DNA from: Paracoccaceae bacterium
GTDB lineage: Bacteria > Pseudomonadota > Alphaproteobacteria > Rhodobacterales > Rhodobacteraceae
NCBI GenBank assembly: GCA_014872875.1
Contig: WKFI01000004.1
Location: 1 to 64,000, forward strand
Direction of reading: 5' to 3'
Length of the DNA: 64,000 nt
Shown: positions 1 to 11,785 of the stretch, piece after piece
Layout: each line of letters begins with the position of its first letter
How positions within the stretch are numbered: the first letter of the stretch is position 1
The notes under the pieces: generated by a model
The model's input: only the letters and a program-made list of their open reading frames with translations
Database searches by the model: none
What the model was told of the DNA's origin: nothing
Made by a program: the position numbers and the translations under genes

Positions 1-99
1 CAGCAAATCATCGCTCCCGATCCCGATCTTCTCACCAATCTCCTGAATAGGACGCTTCTGCGCTTCTCGCGCAATCTCAATATCGCTCTTGTAGCTCAT
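1..99 (-). CDS. fhs: Formate--tetrahydrofolate ligase, N-terminal fragment (gene runs off the window)
   Basis: Only the first 33 codons are present. The protein begins [14 protein letters not shown] and continues with an [13 protein letters not shown] stretch, which is the characteristic N-terminus of formyltetrahydrofolate synthetase. This cytosolic enzyme makes 10-formyl-THF from formate, ATP and THF in one-carbon metabolism. The ATG at 97-99 (minus strand) is the start. The catalytic body lies outside the window, so assignment rests on the N-terminus alone. The 166 bases upstream, to the end of the MOSC gene, should hold the promoter; no motif there stands out. Confidence 0.85.
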   Translation of the reverse strand, partial: MSYKSDIEIAREAQKRPIQEIGEKIGIGSDDLL

Positions 100-265
100 G
101 GGGGGATCCCTGATCTGACGTGTTCCGATCGTCGGCATACCATGGCCGACACTGGTGACGTGTCTATCTGGCATCCCGCGATTCAAGCGCGTGATTTCCG
201 ACATTTTCACGCCGTGAAACGTCGTCAGCCCCGTTCAGGTTTCGGATTGGAAACCTGAAAGGGGG

Positions 266-841
266 TCACGGAGCCCAACTGCGTTGATCCGGAACAAACA
301 GTTTCAGGGTATTTCCAATGCTCAAGCGGCCCGGACGTTGCACCCAGGCGGTGATTCCCCGGCGTCCCGTAGCCGCCGCCTTGTACGCCTTGCCACAACC
401 GGGCTTGTCCGCCTCGACCTCTTTGCCCGGAAAATGGCAGGGGCGGTTTTCCATATCCACGACCAGAGTGACCCCATCCGCCCCCTGCAAGCGCGACGAG
501 GGTGGAACATGGGTGAAATCGGGGATGCCACGGACCACCATGCTGGCGCCCAGCCAACTCGGGTCCAGCGTCGCCAAGCCCATTTCAGCGGCAGTTGCGT
601 CCAGTTCCTCCTGCGACAAGATCGTCAGCTGGCGGACATTGCGGATCTCGGTGCCTTCGGCGTGCAGGTTGCGGACCCGCACACATGAAGGTGCATTGGT
701 ACCGAAATGCCTCTCTCCGGCTACCCCGTCAAAGCTCAGTTCCAGAAAGTCCCGACCTTCGGCGCGGATCGTGTCGCCCTGCGGAACATGGCCCAGCCAT
801 GTGATCTCGCCGGTGAATTCTGTTTCGATCAGGGTGGGCAT
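266..841 (-). CDS. MOSC domain-containing protein
   Basis: This 191-residue protein resembles stand-alone MOSC (molybdenum cofactor sulfurase C-terminal) domain proteins such as the YiiM/MOSC family. These are thought to handle sulfur or the molybdenum cofactor through a conserved cysteine. Family-like features are a central acidic and glycine-rich region, an RNVRQ stretch, a DPSWLGASMVVRGIPDFTHV-type block and a C-terminal CGKAY segment carrying the candidate active cysteine. I chose the ATG at 841 because AGGAG lies 7 bases upstream; the longer reading frame to 949 would run into the ftsH terminator. The substrate cannot be predicted. It sits alone between fhs and the ftsH terminator. Confidence 0.75.
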   Translation of the reverse strand: MPTLIETEFTGEITWLGHVPQGDTIRAEGRDFLELSFDGVAGERHFGTNAPSCVRVRNLHAEGTEIRNVRQLTILSQEELDATAAEMGLATLDPSWLGASMVVRGIPDFTHVPPSSRLQGADGVTLVVDMENRPCHFPGKEVEADKPGCGKAYKAAATGRRGITAWVQRPGRLSIGNTLKLFVPDQRSWAP

Positions 842-921
842 GGAAAGCTCCTGCTGGTCTGGGTGTTTGAACCAGCACAGAAAACGCGTTTGCAGTTGTG
901 AAGTACAGGGGTATTCCACGC

Positions 922-956
922 ACAAAAAAGCCCCGGAGGATTTATCCACCGGGGCT
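922..956 (-). terminator. Rho-independent terminator of the ftsH/tol-pal transcript
   Basis: On the minus strand a GC-rich stem (AGCCCCGGTGGA pairing with TCCTCCGGGGCT around a TAAA loop) is followed directly by a run of six T. It lies 19 bases after the ftsH stop codon and before the MOSC gene, so it probably ends the long minus-strand envelope transcript. Confidence 0.85.
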
Positions 957-974
957 CGGGTTCAGTCTGAAGCC

Positions 975-2891
<1,917 letters not shown>

Positions 2892-2969
2892 AGGAAACTC
2901 TCCCAAATTCGCGATTGGCAGCCCGCCAATCACACTTAGGACACTAAAATAGAGATGATTGGGAGAGGT

Positions 2970-4223
2970 TCAATGCGATAAAATCGATGCAAAGAACTCT
3001 TCGTGCCCTGCTGCAAGGTGTGCTTCCCATCCATTCGCGGCTCCGGCAAGCGGCGCAGCGAGCAGATCATCGCCCTTCCACAAGGCTGGCGTGACCACCA
3101 GGATCTCACGCGGAAGGCCTTCATCACGCCATGACTTGCACTGCTTCAGACCGGCCTCTCCAAGCGCGCGGACCGTTACCGCCTTGGCATCTCCACCATG
3201 CAATACCCAGCGCCCGTCCCAGGTTTCCGCGACCGAAGTTTCATGATCACGCACGGCTTGAAACTCTCGGCAAATCCAACACTTGTCACGTCGTACAATC
3301 ACGCGGCACCCATGCAGCGTAAGCGACTGACCGGTCCGAATCGCGTTCAGTGCGTCGCTGACCCCAGTACGGCGCGGAGGGTAATCGGCATCGCTGACCC
3401 ACGTCATTGCGCGCACAAGAAGACGCCTTGAAATCTCCAACGGCAGTGCGCGAAACTGCCGATTGTCCAGCACGACGGCCCCCGCCACAACATCAGCCAG
3501 ATCCCGCGCCGCAAGGAATGTGTACCAATCCAAAGCTTCCCGTGCCTTGCCCAGATTTGATGCAACTTGAGACAAGGCCAGTGGCGTCAGCCCCACTGGT
3601 CGCAGAACCTCCATCGCCTTGCGTATCCGCACGCGCTCGAATCTTTCATCTTCGTTCGACGGGTCATCAATCCAGGTCAGATCGTGATGTCTCAGGTAGG
3701 CACGCAACATGTCGCGGCTGATCTCGAGCATCGGGCGGAACAGCGACACGCCCGCCACTGTGCGTTTAACCGGCATTGCCGACAATCCTGTCACGCCAGA
3801 GGCCCTTGCCATGCGCATCAGCAGCGTTTCGGCCTGATCATCCGCCGTATGCCCCAATGCCAGCAGGGGAATGTTCTGTGACTTGGCCCAATCTGTCAGT
3901 AACTGGTAGCGCGCTCGACGCGCTTGATCCTGCAAATTCCCTTGCTGCTCCCAGCCCCGCCAACGAAGAATGCTATGCTCGACACCCAAACGTTCACAAA
4001 GGTCGGCGACCTGCCGGGCTTCTTGAACAGATTCGGGACGCAATCCGTGGTCGACTGTCGCGGCAAACAGCCGGGAATCGCTATCCTGCATCAATCGTTG
4101 GAGCACATGCAGCAACGCCACGGAATCGCCGCCGCCTGAGACTGCAACACCGACTCGGTCTGGAAGTGCGCCACGAAATTGCGCCCGGACCGTCGTCAGG
4201 ATATCGCAGTCCGCTTCGGTCAA
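2970..4223 (-). CDS. tilS: tRNA(Ile)-lysidine synthase TilS
   Basis: TilS attaches lysine to C34 of the CAU-anticodon isoleucine tRNA, so that it reads AUA and is charged with Ile instead of Met. The N-terminal PP-loop ATPase motif SGGGDS is at residues 29-34, and the following HGLRPES and GHTADDQAETLLMR blocks are typical of TilS. At 417 residues it has the usual length, with a C-terminal substrate-binding region. Its start overlaps the cpoB stop by four bases (ATGA), implying translational coupling. The tilS-ftsH order downstream of tol-pal is common in alphaproteobacteria. Confidence 0.95.
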   Translation of the reverse strand: MTEADCDILTTVRAQFRGALPDRVGVAVSGGGDSVALLHVLQRLMQDSDSRLFAATVDHGLRPESVQEARQVADLCERLGVEHSILRWRGWEQQGNLQDQARRARYQLLTDWAKSQNIPLLALGHTADDQAETLLMRMARASGVTGLSAMPVKRTVAGVSLFRPMLEISRDMLRAYLRHHDLTWIDDPSNEDERFERVRIRKAMEVLRPVGLTPLALSQVASNLGKAREALDWYTFLAARDLADVVAGAVVLDNRQFRALPLEISRRLLVRAMTWVSDADYPPRRTGVSDALNAIRTGQSLTLHGCRVIVRRDKCWICREFQAVRDHETSVAETWDGRWVLHGGDAKAVTVRALGEAGLKQCKSWRDEGLPREILVVTPALWKGDDLLAAPLAGAANGWEAHLAAGHEEFFASILSH

Positions 4224-5041
4224 GAACAGCCCAGCGCCGCCAATTCCTTGTCGGCCTCTGCTACCGCTTCCGAAACCGGAAAACGGACACGCACCTCGCC
4301 CAGCGTGACACAGGCCTGTTCAACCTGCCCCAACCGGCCCAGCGCCGCCCCTAGTTCGACCAATGCGGTAGGAGCAGTGTCCCCCATCGAATCGCGGGTG
4401 AAGCTGGCCAGATAAGCCCGGGCGGCCTCGCGTGTATCCCCCAACCCGTCCAGCGCCTGCCCGCGCAGCAAATGTGCTTCAGCTCCAAGGGGGCTCCCGG
4501 GGTAGTTTTCGTCAAAAGCCGCAAAACCGGATACCGCTGTCTGGTATTCCCCCGCCTCCAGTGCTGTGCGCGCTGTATCAAAATCCACCTGCTCACCCAC
4601 AGCCAGCTCTTCAGTCGGTCCACCGGGCTGGGTCGGAGGGGCAACCGGCGCTACGACCTCCTCGCCACCCAGTGTCGAAGTTTCACCCAAACTGGTCACA
4701 TCGCCGCCTTCTAGTTCGACCAGGCGGAACTCCAGATCACCAATCCGGTTGGTGCCATCTGCAACGATCCGGTTGATGCGATAGTCCAGCGTCTCGGTCT
4801 GCGACGTCAGTCGTTTCAACTCAGCTTCGATCGCGTTGATCCGATCCAGCACCCCGGCGCCTGACAGGTTAACCGTCGGCGTGCCTGTGGTGGACAATTC
4901 GCGCTTCAGGCGTTGGATCTCTACGTGCAGCACGGTCAGCTCTTGTCGGATATCCGCCAAGGTCTGTTGATCCTGCGCCCGCCCAGACATTGGCAGCACA
5001 AACAGGGTTGCGGACAAGGCAAGTGCAAGAACACGCATCAC
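4220..5041 (-). CDS. cpoB: Tol-Pal system coordinator CpoB/YbgF
   Basis: A 273-residue periplasmic protein with a Sec signal peptide (cleavage near residue 22, ...SGRAQ), a coiled-coil segment (about 25-110, including ADIRQELTVLHVEIQRLKRE) and C-terminal TPR-like repeats (from about 150, FDTARTALEAGEYQTAVSGF). In well-studied bacteria YbgF/CpoB trimerises, binds TolA and links outer-membrane constriction to peptidoglycan synthesis. It follows pal by one base and overlaps tilS by four, so it belongs to the tol-pal transcript. Confidence 0.93.
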   Translation of the reverse strand: MMRVLALALSATLFVLPMSGRAQDQQTLADIRQELTVLHVEIQRLKRELSTTGTPTVNLSGAGVLDRINAIEAELKRLTSQTETLDYRINRIVADGTNRIGDLEFRLVELEGGDVTSLGETSTLGGEEVVAPVAPPTQPGGPTEELAVGEQVDFDTARTALEAGEYQTAVSGFAAFDENYPGSPLGAEAHLLRGQALDGLGDTREAARAYLASFTRDSMGDTAPTALVELGAALGRLGQVEQACVTLGEVRVRFPVSEAVAEADKELAALGCS

Positions 5042-5042
5042 G

Positions 5043-5558
5043 TCACCCCGTCAGATCCGTGGTCAGTACAGTTACCGCGCGACGGTTCTTGGAATAACAC
5101 GCCTCTTCACTGCAGACTTCCAATGGGCGTTCCTTCCCATAAGACACGGTTTTCAACCGGTTGCCCGCAACCCCGCGCGAGATCAGATATTCCCGCGCTG
5201 CAGCGGCACGGCGCGCACCCAGCGCAAGGTTGTATTCCCGTGTGCCCTGTTCGTCAGCATGACCCTCGATCGTTGCGGTGTAGTCCGGGTTCGACCCGAG
5301 CCATTGGGCCTGTGCCGCCAAGATGGACTGTGCCTCATCCGACAAGGTGGATTGGTCCACCGCAAACACAACGCGGTCCCCGATTGCCTGCTGGAAGTAA
5401 GCCGGGCTGGTCTGATCCGTGACCAAACCGGGAGCCGTGGCGCCCGTTTGGCCCGATCCAACCCCGTCGTCATCGCCCCAACCGTTAGCATTGGTACAGG
5501 CCGACACCGCCAGGATCGCGCCAATCATCATCAGTTTCTTCGGGAGTGTCATGCTCAT
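5043..5558 (-). CDS. pal: Peptidoglycan-associated lipoprotein Pal
   Basis: An outer-membrane lipoprotein of 171 aa. A short signal ends in a lipobox (VSAC) with the lipidated cysteine at residue 21. The mature part carries an OmpA-like peptidoglycan-binding domain with the IEGHADEQGTREYN motif and LGARRAAAAREYL helix. It anchors the outer membrane to peptidoglycan and partners TolB and TolA. The start at 5558 has GAGGT about 8 bases upstream. It lies 88 bases after tolB, the largest gap within tolQ-cpoB; the gap contains a T-rich run but no clear hairpin. Confidence 0.97.
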   Translation of the reverse strand: MSMTLPKKLMMIGAILAVSACTNANGWGDDDGVGSGQTGATAPGLVTDQTSPAYFQQAIGDRVVFAVDQSTLSDEAQSILAAQAQWLGSNPDYTATIEGHADEQGTREYNLALGARRAAAAREYLISRGVAGNRLKTVSYGKERPLEVCSEEACYSKNRRAVTVLTTDLTG

Positions 5559-5646
5559 CTTCTACACCTCAGCGCCGCTTTCTGTTTCGCCGTGTTTTCC
5601 TATGCGTGTGCTCCCGGAAGAAACACAACCAGTATTAAGTCTTTTT

Positions 5647-6978
5647 TTACTTTTGCAAGGGTGACCAAGCTGGATCCGACCCGCCATCCGGGGTGCGAAC
5701 CGGACGCAGGTTTCGCCCCGTTATATCCACAGAATACAGCAAAGCCCGCCCATTTGCGCCCTGTGTTTCGCGCGTGAACATGATCACTCGTCCATTTGGC
5801 GACCATGTTGGACCTTCGTCCAGGAAAGACGCTGTCAACAGGCGCTCCTCGCTACCATCCGTGCGCATTACTCCGATGTGAAACCGGCCTTTGCTCTGCT
5901 TGGTAAATGCAATCAGATCTCCCCGTGGCGACCAAACCGGCGTTCCGTAACGCCCCTGCCCAAAGCTGATCCGCTTGGCTTCGCCGCCATTTGCCGACAT
6001 GACATACAGCTGCTGAGTGCCCGAACGGTCGCTTTCGAACACGATTTGCGACCCATCCGGGGAGTAGCTGGGCGCGGTTTCAATCGAGGGCGCATTGGTC
6101 AGCTGCCGCTGGTTCCGCCCATTGATATCCATCGTGTAAATATCAGTGTTACCGCCTTGGGTCTGGGAATAGACCACTGTCTTGCCGTCAGGCGCAAATC
6201 TGGGTGCAAAGCTCATCACCCCATCCTCCGAGGAAATGATCCGCTGTTTCACTTTGCCTACGTCCAGCACATGCACCTGCGGGAAACCCGTTTCATAGCT
6301 GGTATAAAGCACTCGGTCGCCGGTGGGCGAAAACCGAGGTGCCAGGACGATGGCCGAACTGTCCGTCAGGTACTGCACATTGGCCCCGTCATAATCCATG
6401 ATCGCCAGCCTTTTGCGCCGATCGTTCTTGGGTCCGGATTCCGAGACATAGACCACCCGGCTGTCGAAATAGCCGCCCTCCCCCGTGATACGGGAATAGA
6501 CCGCATCCGCCACCTTGTGCGCCATGCGCCGCCAGCCCGCTGTGGTGCCTGCAAATTGCAGCCCATTGCCAAGCTCGGCCCCGGAAAATACGTCATAAAC
6601 ACGGAACTGCACCGTCAGCCTGTTGCCAGTGACCTGTACGGCCCCGGTGATCAAAGCCTGCGCATTCACCGCCTTCCAATCGGCATATTGCACCGGCGCA
6701 TTGAAATCCGTGATCCGCCCGATATGTGCGTCCGCCGAAACCTCGCGAAACAGCCCTGTTCCTGACAAATCCGATGCGATGACCCGGGTCAATTGCTGGG
6801 CAATCTCGGTCCCTCCCGATCCGGTCGCAACGAAATCCGGCACCGCATATGGCAGAGGTTCGATCACCCCTTCGGTAATCTCGATGCGCAACGGACCATC
6901 CTGCGCCGCGGCAGGCAAGACCAGGGCAGACAGTCCGATCAAATGCCCGATCAGAAGACTAGACAGGATTTTCCTCAT
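5647..6978 (-). CDS. tolB: Tol-Pal system translocation protein TolB
   Basis: A periplasmic protein of 443 aa with a signal peptide (about residues 1-25, ending PAAAQ), an N-terminal alpha/beta domain and a C-terminal beta-propeller. The propeller repeats are visible as recurring blades such as [28 protein letters not shown] and [13 protein letters not shown]. TolB binds Pal and the TolA C-terminus and relays energy from the inner-membrane TolQRA complex. Its ATG overlaps the tolA stop codon by four bases, which suggests coupled translation. Confidence 0.97.
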   Translation of the reverse strand: MRKILSSLLIGHLIGLSALVLPAAAQDGPLRIEITEGVIEPLPYAVPDFVATGSGGTEIAQQLTRVIASDLSGTGLFREVSADAHIGRITDFNAPVQYADWKAVNAQALITGAVQVTGNRLTVQFRVYDVFSGAELGNGLQFAGTTAGWRRMAHKVADAVYSRITGEGGYFDSRVVYVSESGPKNDRRKRLAIMDYDGANVQYLTDSSAIVLAPRFSPTGDRVLYTSYETGFPQVHVLDVGKVKQRIISSEDGVMSFAPRFAPDGKTVVYSQTQGGNTDIYTMDINGRNQRQLTNAPSIETAPSYSPDGSQIVFESDRSGTQQLYVMSANGGEAKRISFGQGRYGTPVWSPRGDLIAFTKQSKGRFHIGVMRTDGSEERLLTASFLDEGPTWSPNGRVIMFTRETQGANGRALLYSVDITGRNLRPVRTPDGGSDPAWSPLQK

Positions 6979-8108
6979 TTGATCCGCATCCTTTCCGGAT
7001 TGAATGTCATTTCGATATCACGCCAATGTGCATATTTTTCGGCAGGAAGGTCATAACCGCGCGCACCACAGCGGATTATTGCTCGTCTGGCGGCCTCGAA
7101 GGCCTGTTTGGCTGACGCTGCGCTCCCCCCCGAACTCGACAACATCTGGATCGAGCCAACGTCCGGCTTGCCGTCCTGAGACATCGACACCCCGACTACA
7201 ACCGTCGTCCTCAGCGCTTCCGAAGACAGCGATCCCACGTTCCAACAATTTGAAACCGCAACCCGCAACCCGTCTTTCTCGCCGGCGCTCAGAGGCGGCC
7301 CGCTGGGCACTTCGGCCTGGGTTTCGGCATTCTGCTGACCTGCGGCCTGCGCCGCAGCGACGGCCGCGGCGATGGCATCAGCCGTATCGACCTCATCGGC
7401 AGGGGGCGAGCTTGGAGCCTGCGCGCGCGCAGGACGCGACGCAGGTGGACGGGGGGAGCGGGTCGGGGCCAGCGCCGCCTGTTCGGTCTCATCCGCCTGA
7501 TTGGCCTCGGTTTCGATCCGATCGCTTGCAGCTTCGGGTGCGGTGGCCTCCTGTACCTCCTGCTCGATCTCCGCACCTTCCTCGGCGGCCACTTCGGGCC
7601 GTTCCACCGGGTCCGGGGCAGCATCCGGCGGCGGCGGAACCACCGGCGTCGGCGCAACACGTTCCGCCGGGCGGGTGCGCGGGCGCACCGCCACGACGGG
7701 CGCCTGCGGTTCGACCTGAGGCACCGGGGGTGTCACCAAGGACGCTGCACTATCTGAAACATCCGGCTCCTGTACCGGTTCGACCGGAACCGGCGGCGTA
7801 TCACTGATCTGCGGCGGTTCCACCACCTCGGGCGGAGTCACTTGCGGAGCCACGTCTTCGCGAGGGATTATCTCGGGCGGAGCAATCTCGGGTGTTTCAG
7901 GCGTCTCGGGCTGCGGCAAGCCCACCGGGTCAGGCGACACCTCCGGTGTCGCCGGGCGTGCGGACAGGGCTTCGAACTCCTGCACCGAAATCACCGACAC
8001 CTCCTGCACTTCGAACGGCAAGGGGTCGCTGCGGAACGTGCCCCCAACCAGAGCCCATCCCACCAATCCGGCGTGGATCGCGACAGAGATTTTGGTGCCG
8101 GTCTGCAC
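6975..8108 (-). CDS. tolA: Cell envelope integrity protein TolA (proline-rich form)
   Basis: A 377-residue inner-membrane protein with one N-terminal transmembrane segment (about 7-25), a long periplasmic spacer and a C-terminal TolA/TonB-like domain (from about 270) with two cysteines (SNCWNVGS and IRCGARGY) that may form a disulfide. The spacer is rich in Pro, Glu and Val ([27 protein letters not shown]) with an Ala-rich stretch near its end. This contrasts with the long Ala/Lys/Glu helix of enterobacterial TolA. Identity rests mainly on its place between tolR and tolB and on the C-terminal domain. Confidence 0.9.
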   Translation of the reverse strand: MQTGTKISVAIHAGLVGWALVGGTFRSDPLPFEVQEVSVISVQEFEALSARPATPEVSPDPVGLPQPETPETPEIAPPEIIPREDVAPQVTPPEVVEPPQISDTPPVPVEPVQEPDVSDSAASLVTPPVPQVEPQAPVVAVRPRTRPAERVAPTPVVPPPPDAAPDPVERPEVAAEEGAEIEQEVQEATAPEAASDRIETEANQADETEQAALAPTRSPRPPASRPARAQAPSSPPADEVDTADAIAAAVAAAQAAGQQNAETQAEVPSGPPLSAGEKDGLRVAVSNCWNVGSLSSEALRTTVVVGVSMSQDGKPDVGSIQMLSSSGGSAASAKQAFEAARRAIIRCGARGYDLPAEKYAHWRDIEMTFNPERMRIK

Positions 8109-8117
8109 GCGGCTGCC

Positions 8118-8603
<486 letters not shown>

Positions 8604-8606
8604 GGC

Positions 8607-9302
8607 TCAGGCGTCCAACTGACGGCTGAGGATGGTGGCAAATTCGTCGGCAAAGGCCTCGTACCCGGCCACAATACGGTCACTGTCGGCGCTGAGCTTG
8701 TTGTAAAAGATCACCGCCGGGATCGCTGCCAAGAGACCCAGACCGGTGGCCAGAAGAGCTTCTGCAATACCCGGAGCCACAACCGCCAAGTTGGTGTTCT
8801 GCTGCTCGGCAATCTCGATAAACGCCGACATGATGCCCCAGACCGTACCAAACAACCCGATGAAGGGCGCCGTGGAGCCAACCGTGGCCAGGATCGGCAG
8901 GCCCTTTTGCAATGTCTCGGCTTCCTTGTTGATCGCAACATCCATCGACCGGTCGATCCGCGCCTGTGCGCCTGCGATAAGCCCGCCATCATTGCGGTGA
9001 CTGCGCCGCCATTCGATCATGCCCGCGGCAAAGATCTTCTCCGACGACCCATCGGGCTGCGCGCCGATCTGATCAAACAACCCGTCCAACGGCTCCCCCG
9101 ACCAGAATGACCGGTCGAACCGATCCGCCTCGGCCCGGGCCGAACGGTAGTTGATCAATTTCTGAAAGATGATCGCCCAGGACCAGGCAGAGGAGATCAC
9201 AAGGATCACCATGACCAGTTTCACGGTCAGCGTTGCCCGTGCGAACAACCCCCACATGGAGAAATCAATCTCATGCGCCAAAGCCAGAGTTTCTGCTTCC
9301 AT
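8607..9302 (-). CDS. tolQ: Tol-Pal inner-membrane protein TolQ (ExbB/MotA family)
   Basis: A 231-residue proton-channel subunit with three transmembrane segments: one near the N-terminus (about 20-40) and two in the second half (the GSTAPFIGLFGTVWGIMSAF block and the GLGLLAAIPAVIFYN block). Both blocks are signature ExbB/TolQ sequences. With TolR it converts proton motive force into movement of TolA. It is the first tol gene of the operon; the 106-base gap to ybgC probably contains a promoter or processing site. Confidence 0.96.
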   Translation of the reverse strand: MEAETLALAHEIDFSMWGLFARATLTVKLVMVILVISSAWSWAIIFQKLINYRSARAEADRFDRSFWSGEPLDGLFDQIGAQPDGSSEKIFAAGMIEWRRSHRNDGGLIAGAQARIDRSMDVAINKEAETLQKGLPILATVGSTAPFIGLFGTVWGIMSAFIEIAEQQNTNLAVVAPGIAEALLATGLGLLAAIPAVIFYNKLSADSDRIVAGYEAFADEFATILSRQLDA

Positions 9303-9408
9303 CTGCCTGCTCTTTTGCCTGTTTGGCCGTTATTTTCCGGCCTTATTTGCGGTCAGGCTACCGCAGATCCAAGGGGAAAGCCAATCAAACCGGCGCAAAC
9401 GCGCTGTT

Positions 9409-9795
9409 TTATTGCATCAATGCGCGAATCTCTGCCGGAAGACGCACGGGCTTTCCGTCGGCAGTCATGCACACGGCAGTCACCACGGCGCGAAACAGCT
9501 CTGTCTCGCCAAGTTTGACCAGCTGCCCCATCGTCAGGCGCGCCGGGCTGAGCTTTTCGATCGTGGTTTCGATATCCAGCTCATCCTCGAACCGGGCGGG
9601 AGCAAGGTAATCGGCCTCGATCCGGCGCACGACCCAGACCAACCCGGCCTCGCGCATGGCATTCTGGTCATTGCCCAGCTGGCGCACCCAATCGCTGCGC
9701 GCACGTTCGATATAGCGCAGGTAATTGGCATGATAGACAATCCCGCCCATGTCGGTGTCTTCGTAATGCACCTGGACCTTATATCTGTGGATCAT
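9409..9795 (-). CDS. ybgC: Tol-Pal-associated acyl-CoA thioesterase YbgC
   Basis: A 128-residue hotdog-fold thioesterase. The YEDTDMGGIVYHANYLRY block contains the catalytic aspartate of the 4-hydroxybenzoyl-CoA thioesterase/YbgC family, and the ERARSDWVRQLG segment follows as usual. Family members hydrolyse short acyl-CoA esters and their genes are nearly always linked to tolQRAB-pal. Its role in the envelope is not settled. It lies upstream of tolQ on the same strand. Confidence 0.93.
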   Translation of the reverse strand: MIHRYKVQVHYEDTDMGGIVYHANYLRYIERARSDWVRQLGNDQNAMREAGLVWVVRRIEADYLAPARFEDELDIETTIEKLSPARLTMGQLVKLGETELFRAVVTAVCMTADGKPVRLPAEIRALMQ

Positions 9796-9876
9796 CGCAC
9801 GCTCCCGCTGTCAGGGGTCTTTGCGGGTCATCTGCCCCATGCCCGGGGCCCAAGGCAAGCCGAACGCCACGGCGTT

Positions 9877-10521
9877 TTAGGCGGTTGGCCCCTGAAGCCT
9901 TGCATAGAGCCGCAGCGAATGGCTAGCATCGTCCGCCGCCACCGGCATCATCCGATCATAGGCAGCCGCAATCACACCTGCGATTTCCGGGCGCAGGATC
10001 GTGGCGCCAGTGTCCGGCAGCACCGCAAGAGGCGAGGTTTCGGCAAACGCCCGATCTCCCCACATCAGCATGACCTGCACCGCCTGGGTCAGCGCCAGTG
10101 TTTCGGCTGGCATCTGCGCCAGCGGCCCGGACATACGCAGGAACACGAACGCCGCCTGAATGGCATTTTCACCGTCAAACCGGAACGCGCGGTACTGGCT
10201 GGCATCCGCCGCCTTCAACCGCGCAACCAAAGGCGTCAGATCCGGTATCAAACGGTCCAGATCCGGTACCGCCAACAGCTCGTCCCAGTCCCGAAAGAAG
10301 AACACCATCAGGTTCGACCCCAGTTCAGGGTCCGTTTCGGACATCTGGTGCCCTGCCAGCGTCGCCACCGCCTCGATTGCACCTTTGACGACCGAGAGAG
10401 TTTCATCCTGCACACCGAAAACAATCGGAGCTATCGGGCGGCCCCAGCGGGCAAAGGCATAAGACCCGTCATTGCGGGTAAACAAGTCCTGGATCTGGTC
10501 GGGGGTCATCAAAGCGCTCAT
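9877..10521 (-). CDS. Conserved hypothetical protein (unknown function)
   Basis: I do not recognise a named domain. The 214-residue product is soluble, without signal peptide or membrane segments, and moderately acidic. It reads as a compact alpha/beta protein (for example SNLMVFFFRDWDELLAVPDLD and ILRPEIAGVIAAAYDRMMPVA). I set the start at the ATG at 10521; a TTG at 10530 and an ATG at 10508 are alternatives, and none has a strong ribosome binding site. It lies between the EamA transporter and ybgC on the same strand, 81 bases upstream of ybgC, and may be co-transcribed. Confidence 0.7.
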   Translation of the reverse strand: MSALMTPDQIQDLFTRNDGSYAFARWGRPIAPIVFGVQDETLSVVKGAIEAVATLAGHQMSETDPELGSNLMVFFFRDWDELLAVPDLDRLIPDLTPLVARLKAADASQYRAFRFDGENAIQAAFVFLRMSGPLAQMPAETLALTQAVQVMLMWGDRAFAETSPLAVLPDTGATILRPEIAGVIAAAYDRMMPVAADDASHSLRLYARLQGPTA

Positions 10522-10551
10522 GAGAACCAAGTATCAGACAAATCCGTCGCG

Positions 10552-11454
10552 TCAACTCGGGGGCTCGAATTCCGGTGCCGTATTCCGAACCCGCCCACCG
10601 CGCCACATAATGTACAGCCCGGACAGCACAATCAGCCCGCACCCCAGCAGCATCTGCCGGTCCACGCTTTCTCCGAACAACAGCACCCCTAACCCGACAC
10701 CGAACAGCAGGCGGGAGTATCGGAACGGGGTCACGGCCGACACCTCTCCGGTGCGCATGGCCCGCATAAGTGCACCATAGGCAAAGACACCAAAACAGAC
10801 TGCACCGGTTATCTGCGCCCAGATCACCGCGCCTGGCCATACAAAACCCGCCTGCTCCCACAGCGCATACAGAGCACCGGCAACCACAATGGCCCAGAAA
10901 CCGTAAAAACCAAGCGCATAAGTTCCCAGGCTGGCAGGCGCCGCCCGGCTGGCCAGATCACGGCCAGCAAAGCCCAGCATGCCCAGAACCGCCAGCAGTG
11001 ACAGGGGTGAAAAACTCTCTGCCCCCGGACGCAGCACAATCAACACGCCCACCAGCCCCACGATAATGGCGCTCCAGCGCCGCCAGCCCACGGTTTCCCC
11101 AAACACCAGAGCTGCGCCTGCGACCACCACCACGGGCGTCGCCTGCAAAATCGCCGTGGCCGCCGACAAAGGCGTCAGTGCGATGGCCAACAGATAAAAA
11201 AGCCGCCCCGAAACCTCGAACACCGCGCGCACCCGCATCGGGCGGGACAGAACGCCGGGGTCCAACAATCGCGTCCCCGACGCCAAAGCCAGTGCTCCGA
11301 ACAACAGAACACCACCAAGCCCGAACATGACCAAAACCTGCGCCTTGGGTAGCTCCGTCGATGCAGCCTTGAGAAACGCGTCCTCGACGGCAAAGCCCGC
11401 CATCGCGCCCACCATCCATAAGCTACCGATCAGATTGGCCCGATCACTCACCAT
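10552..11454 (-). CDS. EamA-family (DMT superfamily) permease
   Basis: A 300-residue integral membrane protein with about ten predicted helices arranged as two EamA repeats (roughly residues 8-140 and 150-285). Typical sequences are LTPLSAATAILQATPVVVVAG at the end of the first repeat and the FGESVDRQMLLGCGLIVLSGL end of the second. Such proteins export metabolites or amino acids; the substrate cannot be read from sequence. Its start overlaps the end of the MazG-like gene by 11 bases, suggesting coupling to it and to the ruv operon upstream. Confidence 0.88.
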   Translation of the reverse strand: MVSDRANLIGSLWMVGAMAGFAVEDAFLKAASTELPKAQVLVMFGLGGVLLFGALALASGTRLLDPGVLSRPMRVRAVFEVSGRLFYLLAIALTPLSAATAILQATPVVVVAGAALVFGETVGWRRWSAIIVGLVGVLIVLRPGAESFSPLSLLAVLGMLGFAGRDLASRAAPASLGTYALGFYGFWAIVVAGALYALWEQAGFVWPGAVIWAQITGAVCFGVFAYGALMRAMRTGEVSAVTPFRYSRLLFGVGLGVLLFGESVDRQMLLGCGLIVLSGLYIMWRGGRVRNTAPEFEPPS

Positions 11455-11782
11455 CAGGGGTATCCAGGTACCGGCCCCACTTTTGCTGCAGAGCTTTGGT
11501 CAAATCCACACCCTGCCAATCGGCAAACAGCAACATGAAACCCAAAAGGTCCGCCAGTTCGTCTTCCAGATCACCCTGCAATTCCTCGGGCGTCCGATCC
11601 CCTCTCCGCGCCTGTCCTGCCAGTTTCAGATAAGCGGCCGTGACCTCGCCCAGTTCTTCGGTCAGCTTGCCCAAATAGAAGGTTGCATCCCGTTCGATCC
11701 CGAACCGTTCCGCATAGATTGCACCCACGCGCGTGGCAATCTGCGACAGCTCTCGCAAACTGGGCTCCTTCTGATCTCGCAT
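11444..11782 (-). CDS. MazG-like nucleotide pyrophosphohydrolase
   Basis: A 112-residue all-alpha protein of the MazG/dUTPase-like NTP pyrophosphatase superfamily. The metal-binding pattern is seen as KLTEELGEV (EExxE-type) followed by LEDELADLLGFML (ExxD). Members hydrolyse non-canonical or excess NTPs; the exact substrate is unknown. It starts four bases after ruvB ends, so it shares the Holliday-junction operon, a neighbourhood that fits a housekeeping DNA-precursor role (inference). Confidence 0.8.
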   Translation of the reverse strand: MRDQKEPSLRELSQIATRVGAIYAERFGIERDATFYLGKLTEELGEVTAAYLKLAGQARRGDRTPEELQGDLEDELADLLGFMLLFADWQGVDLTKALQQKWGRYLDTPDGE

Positions 11783-11785
11783 GAT

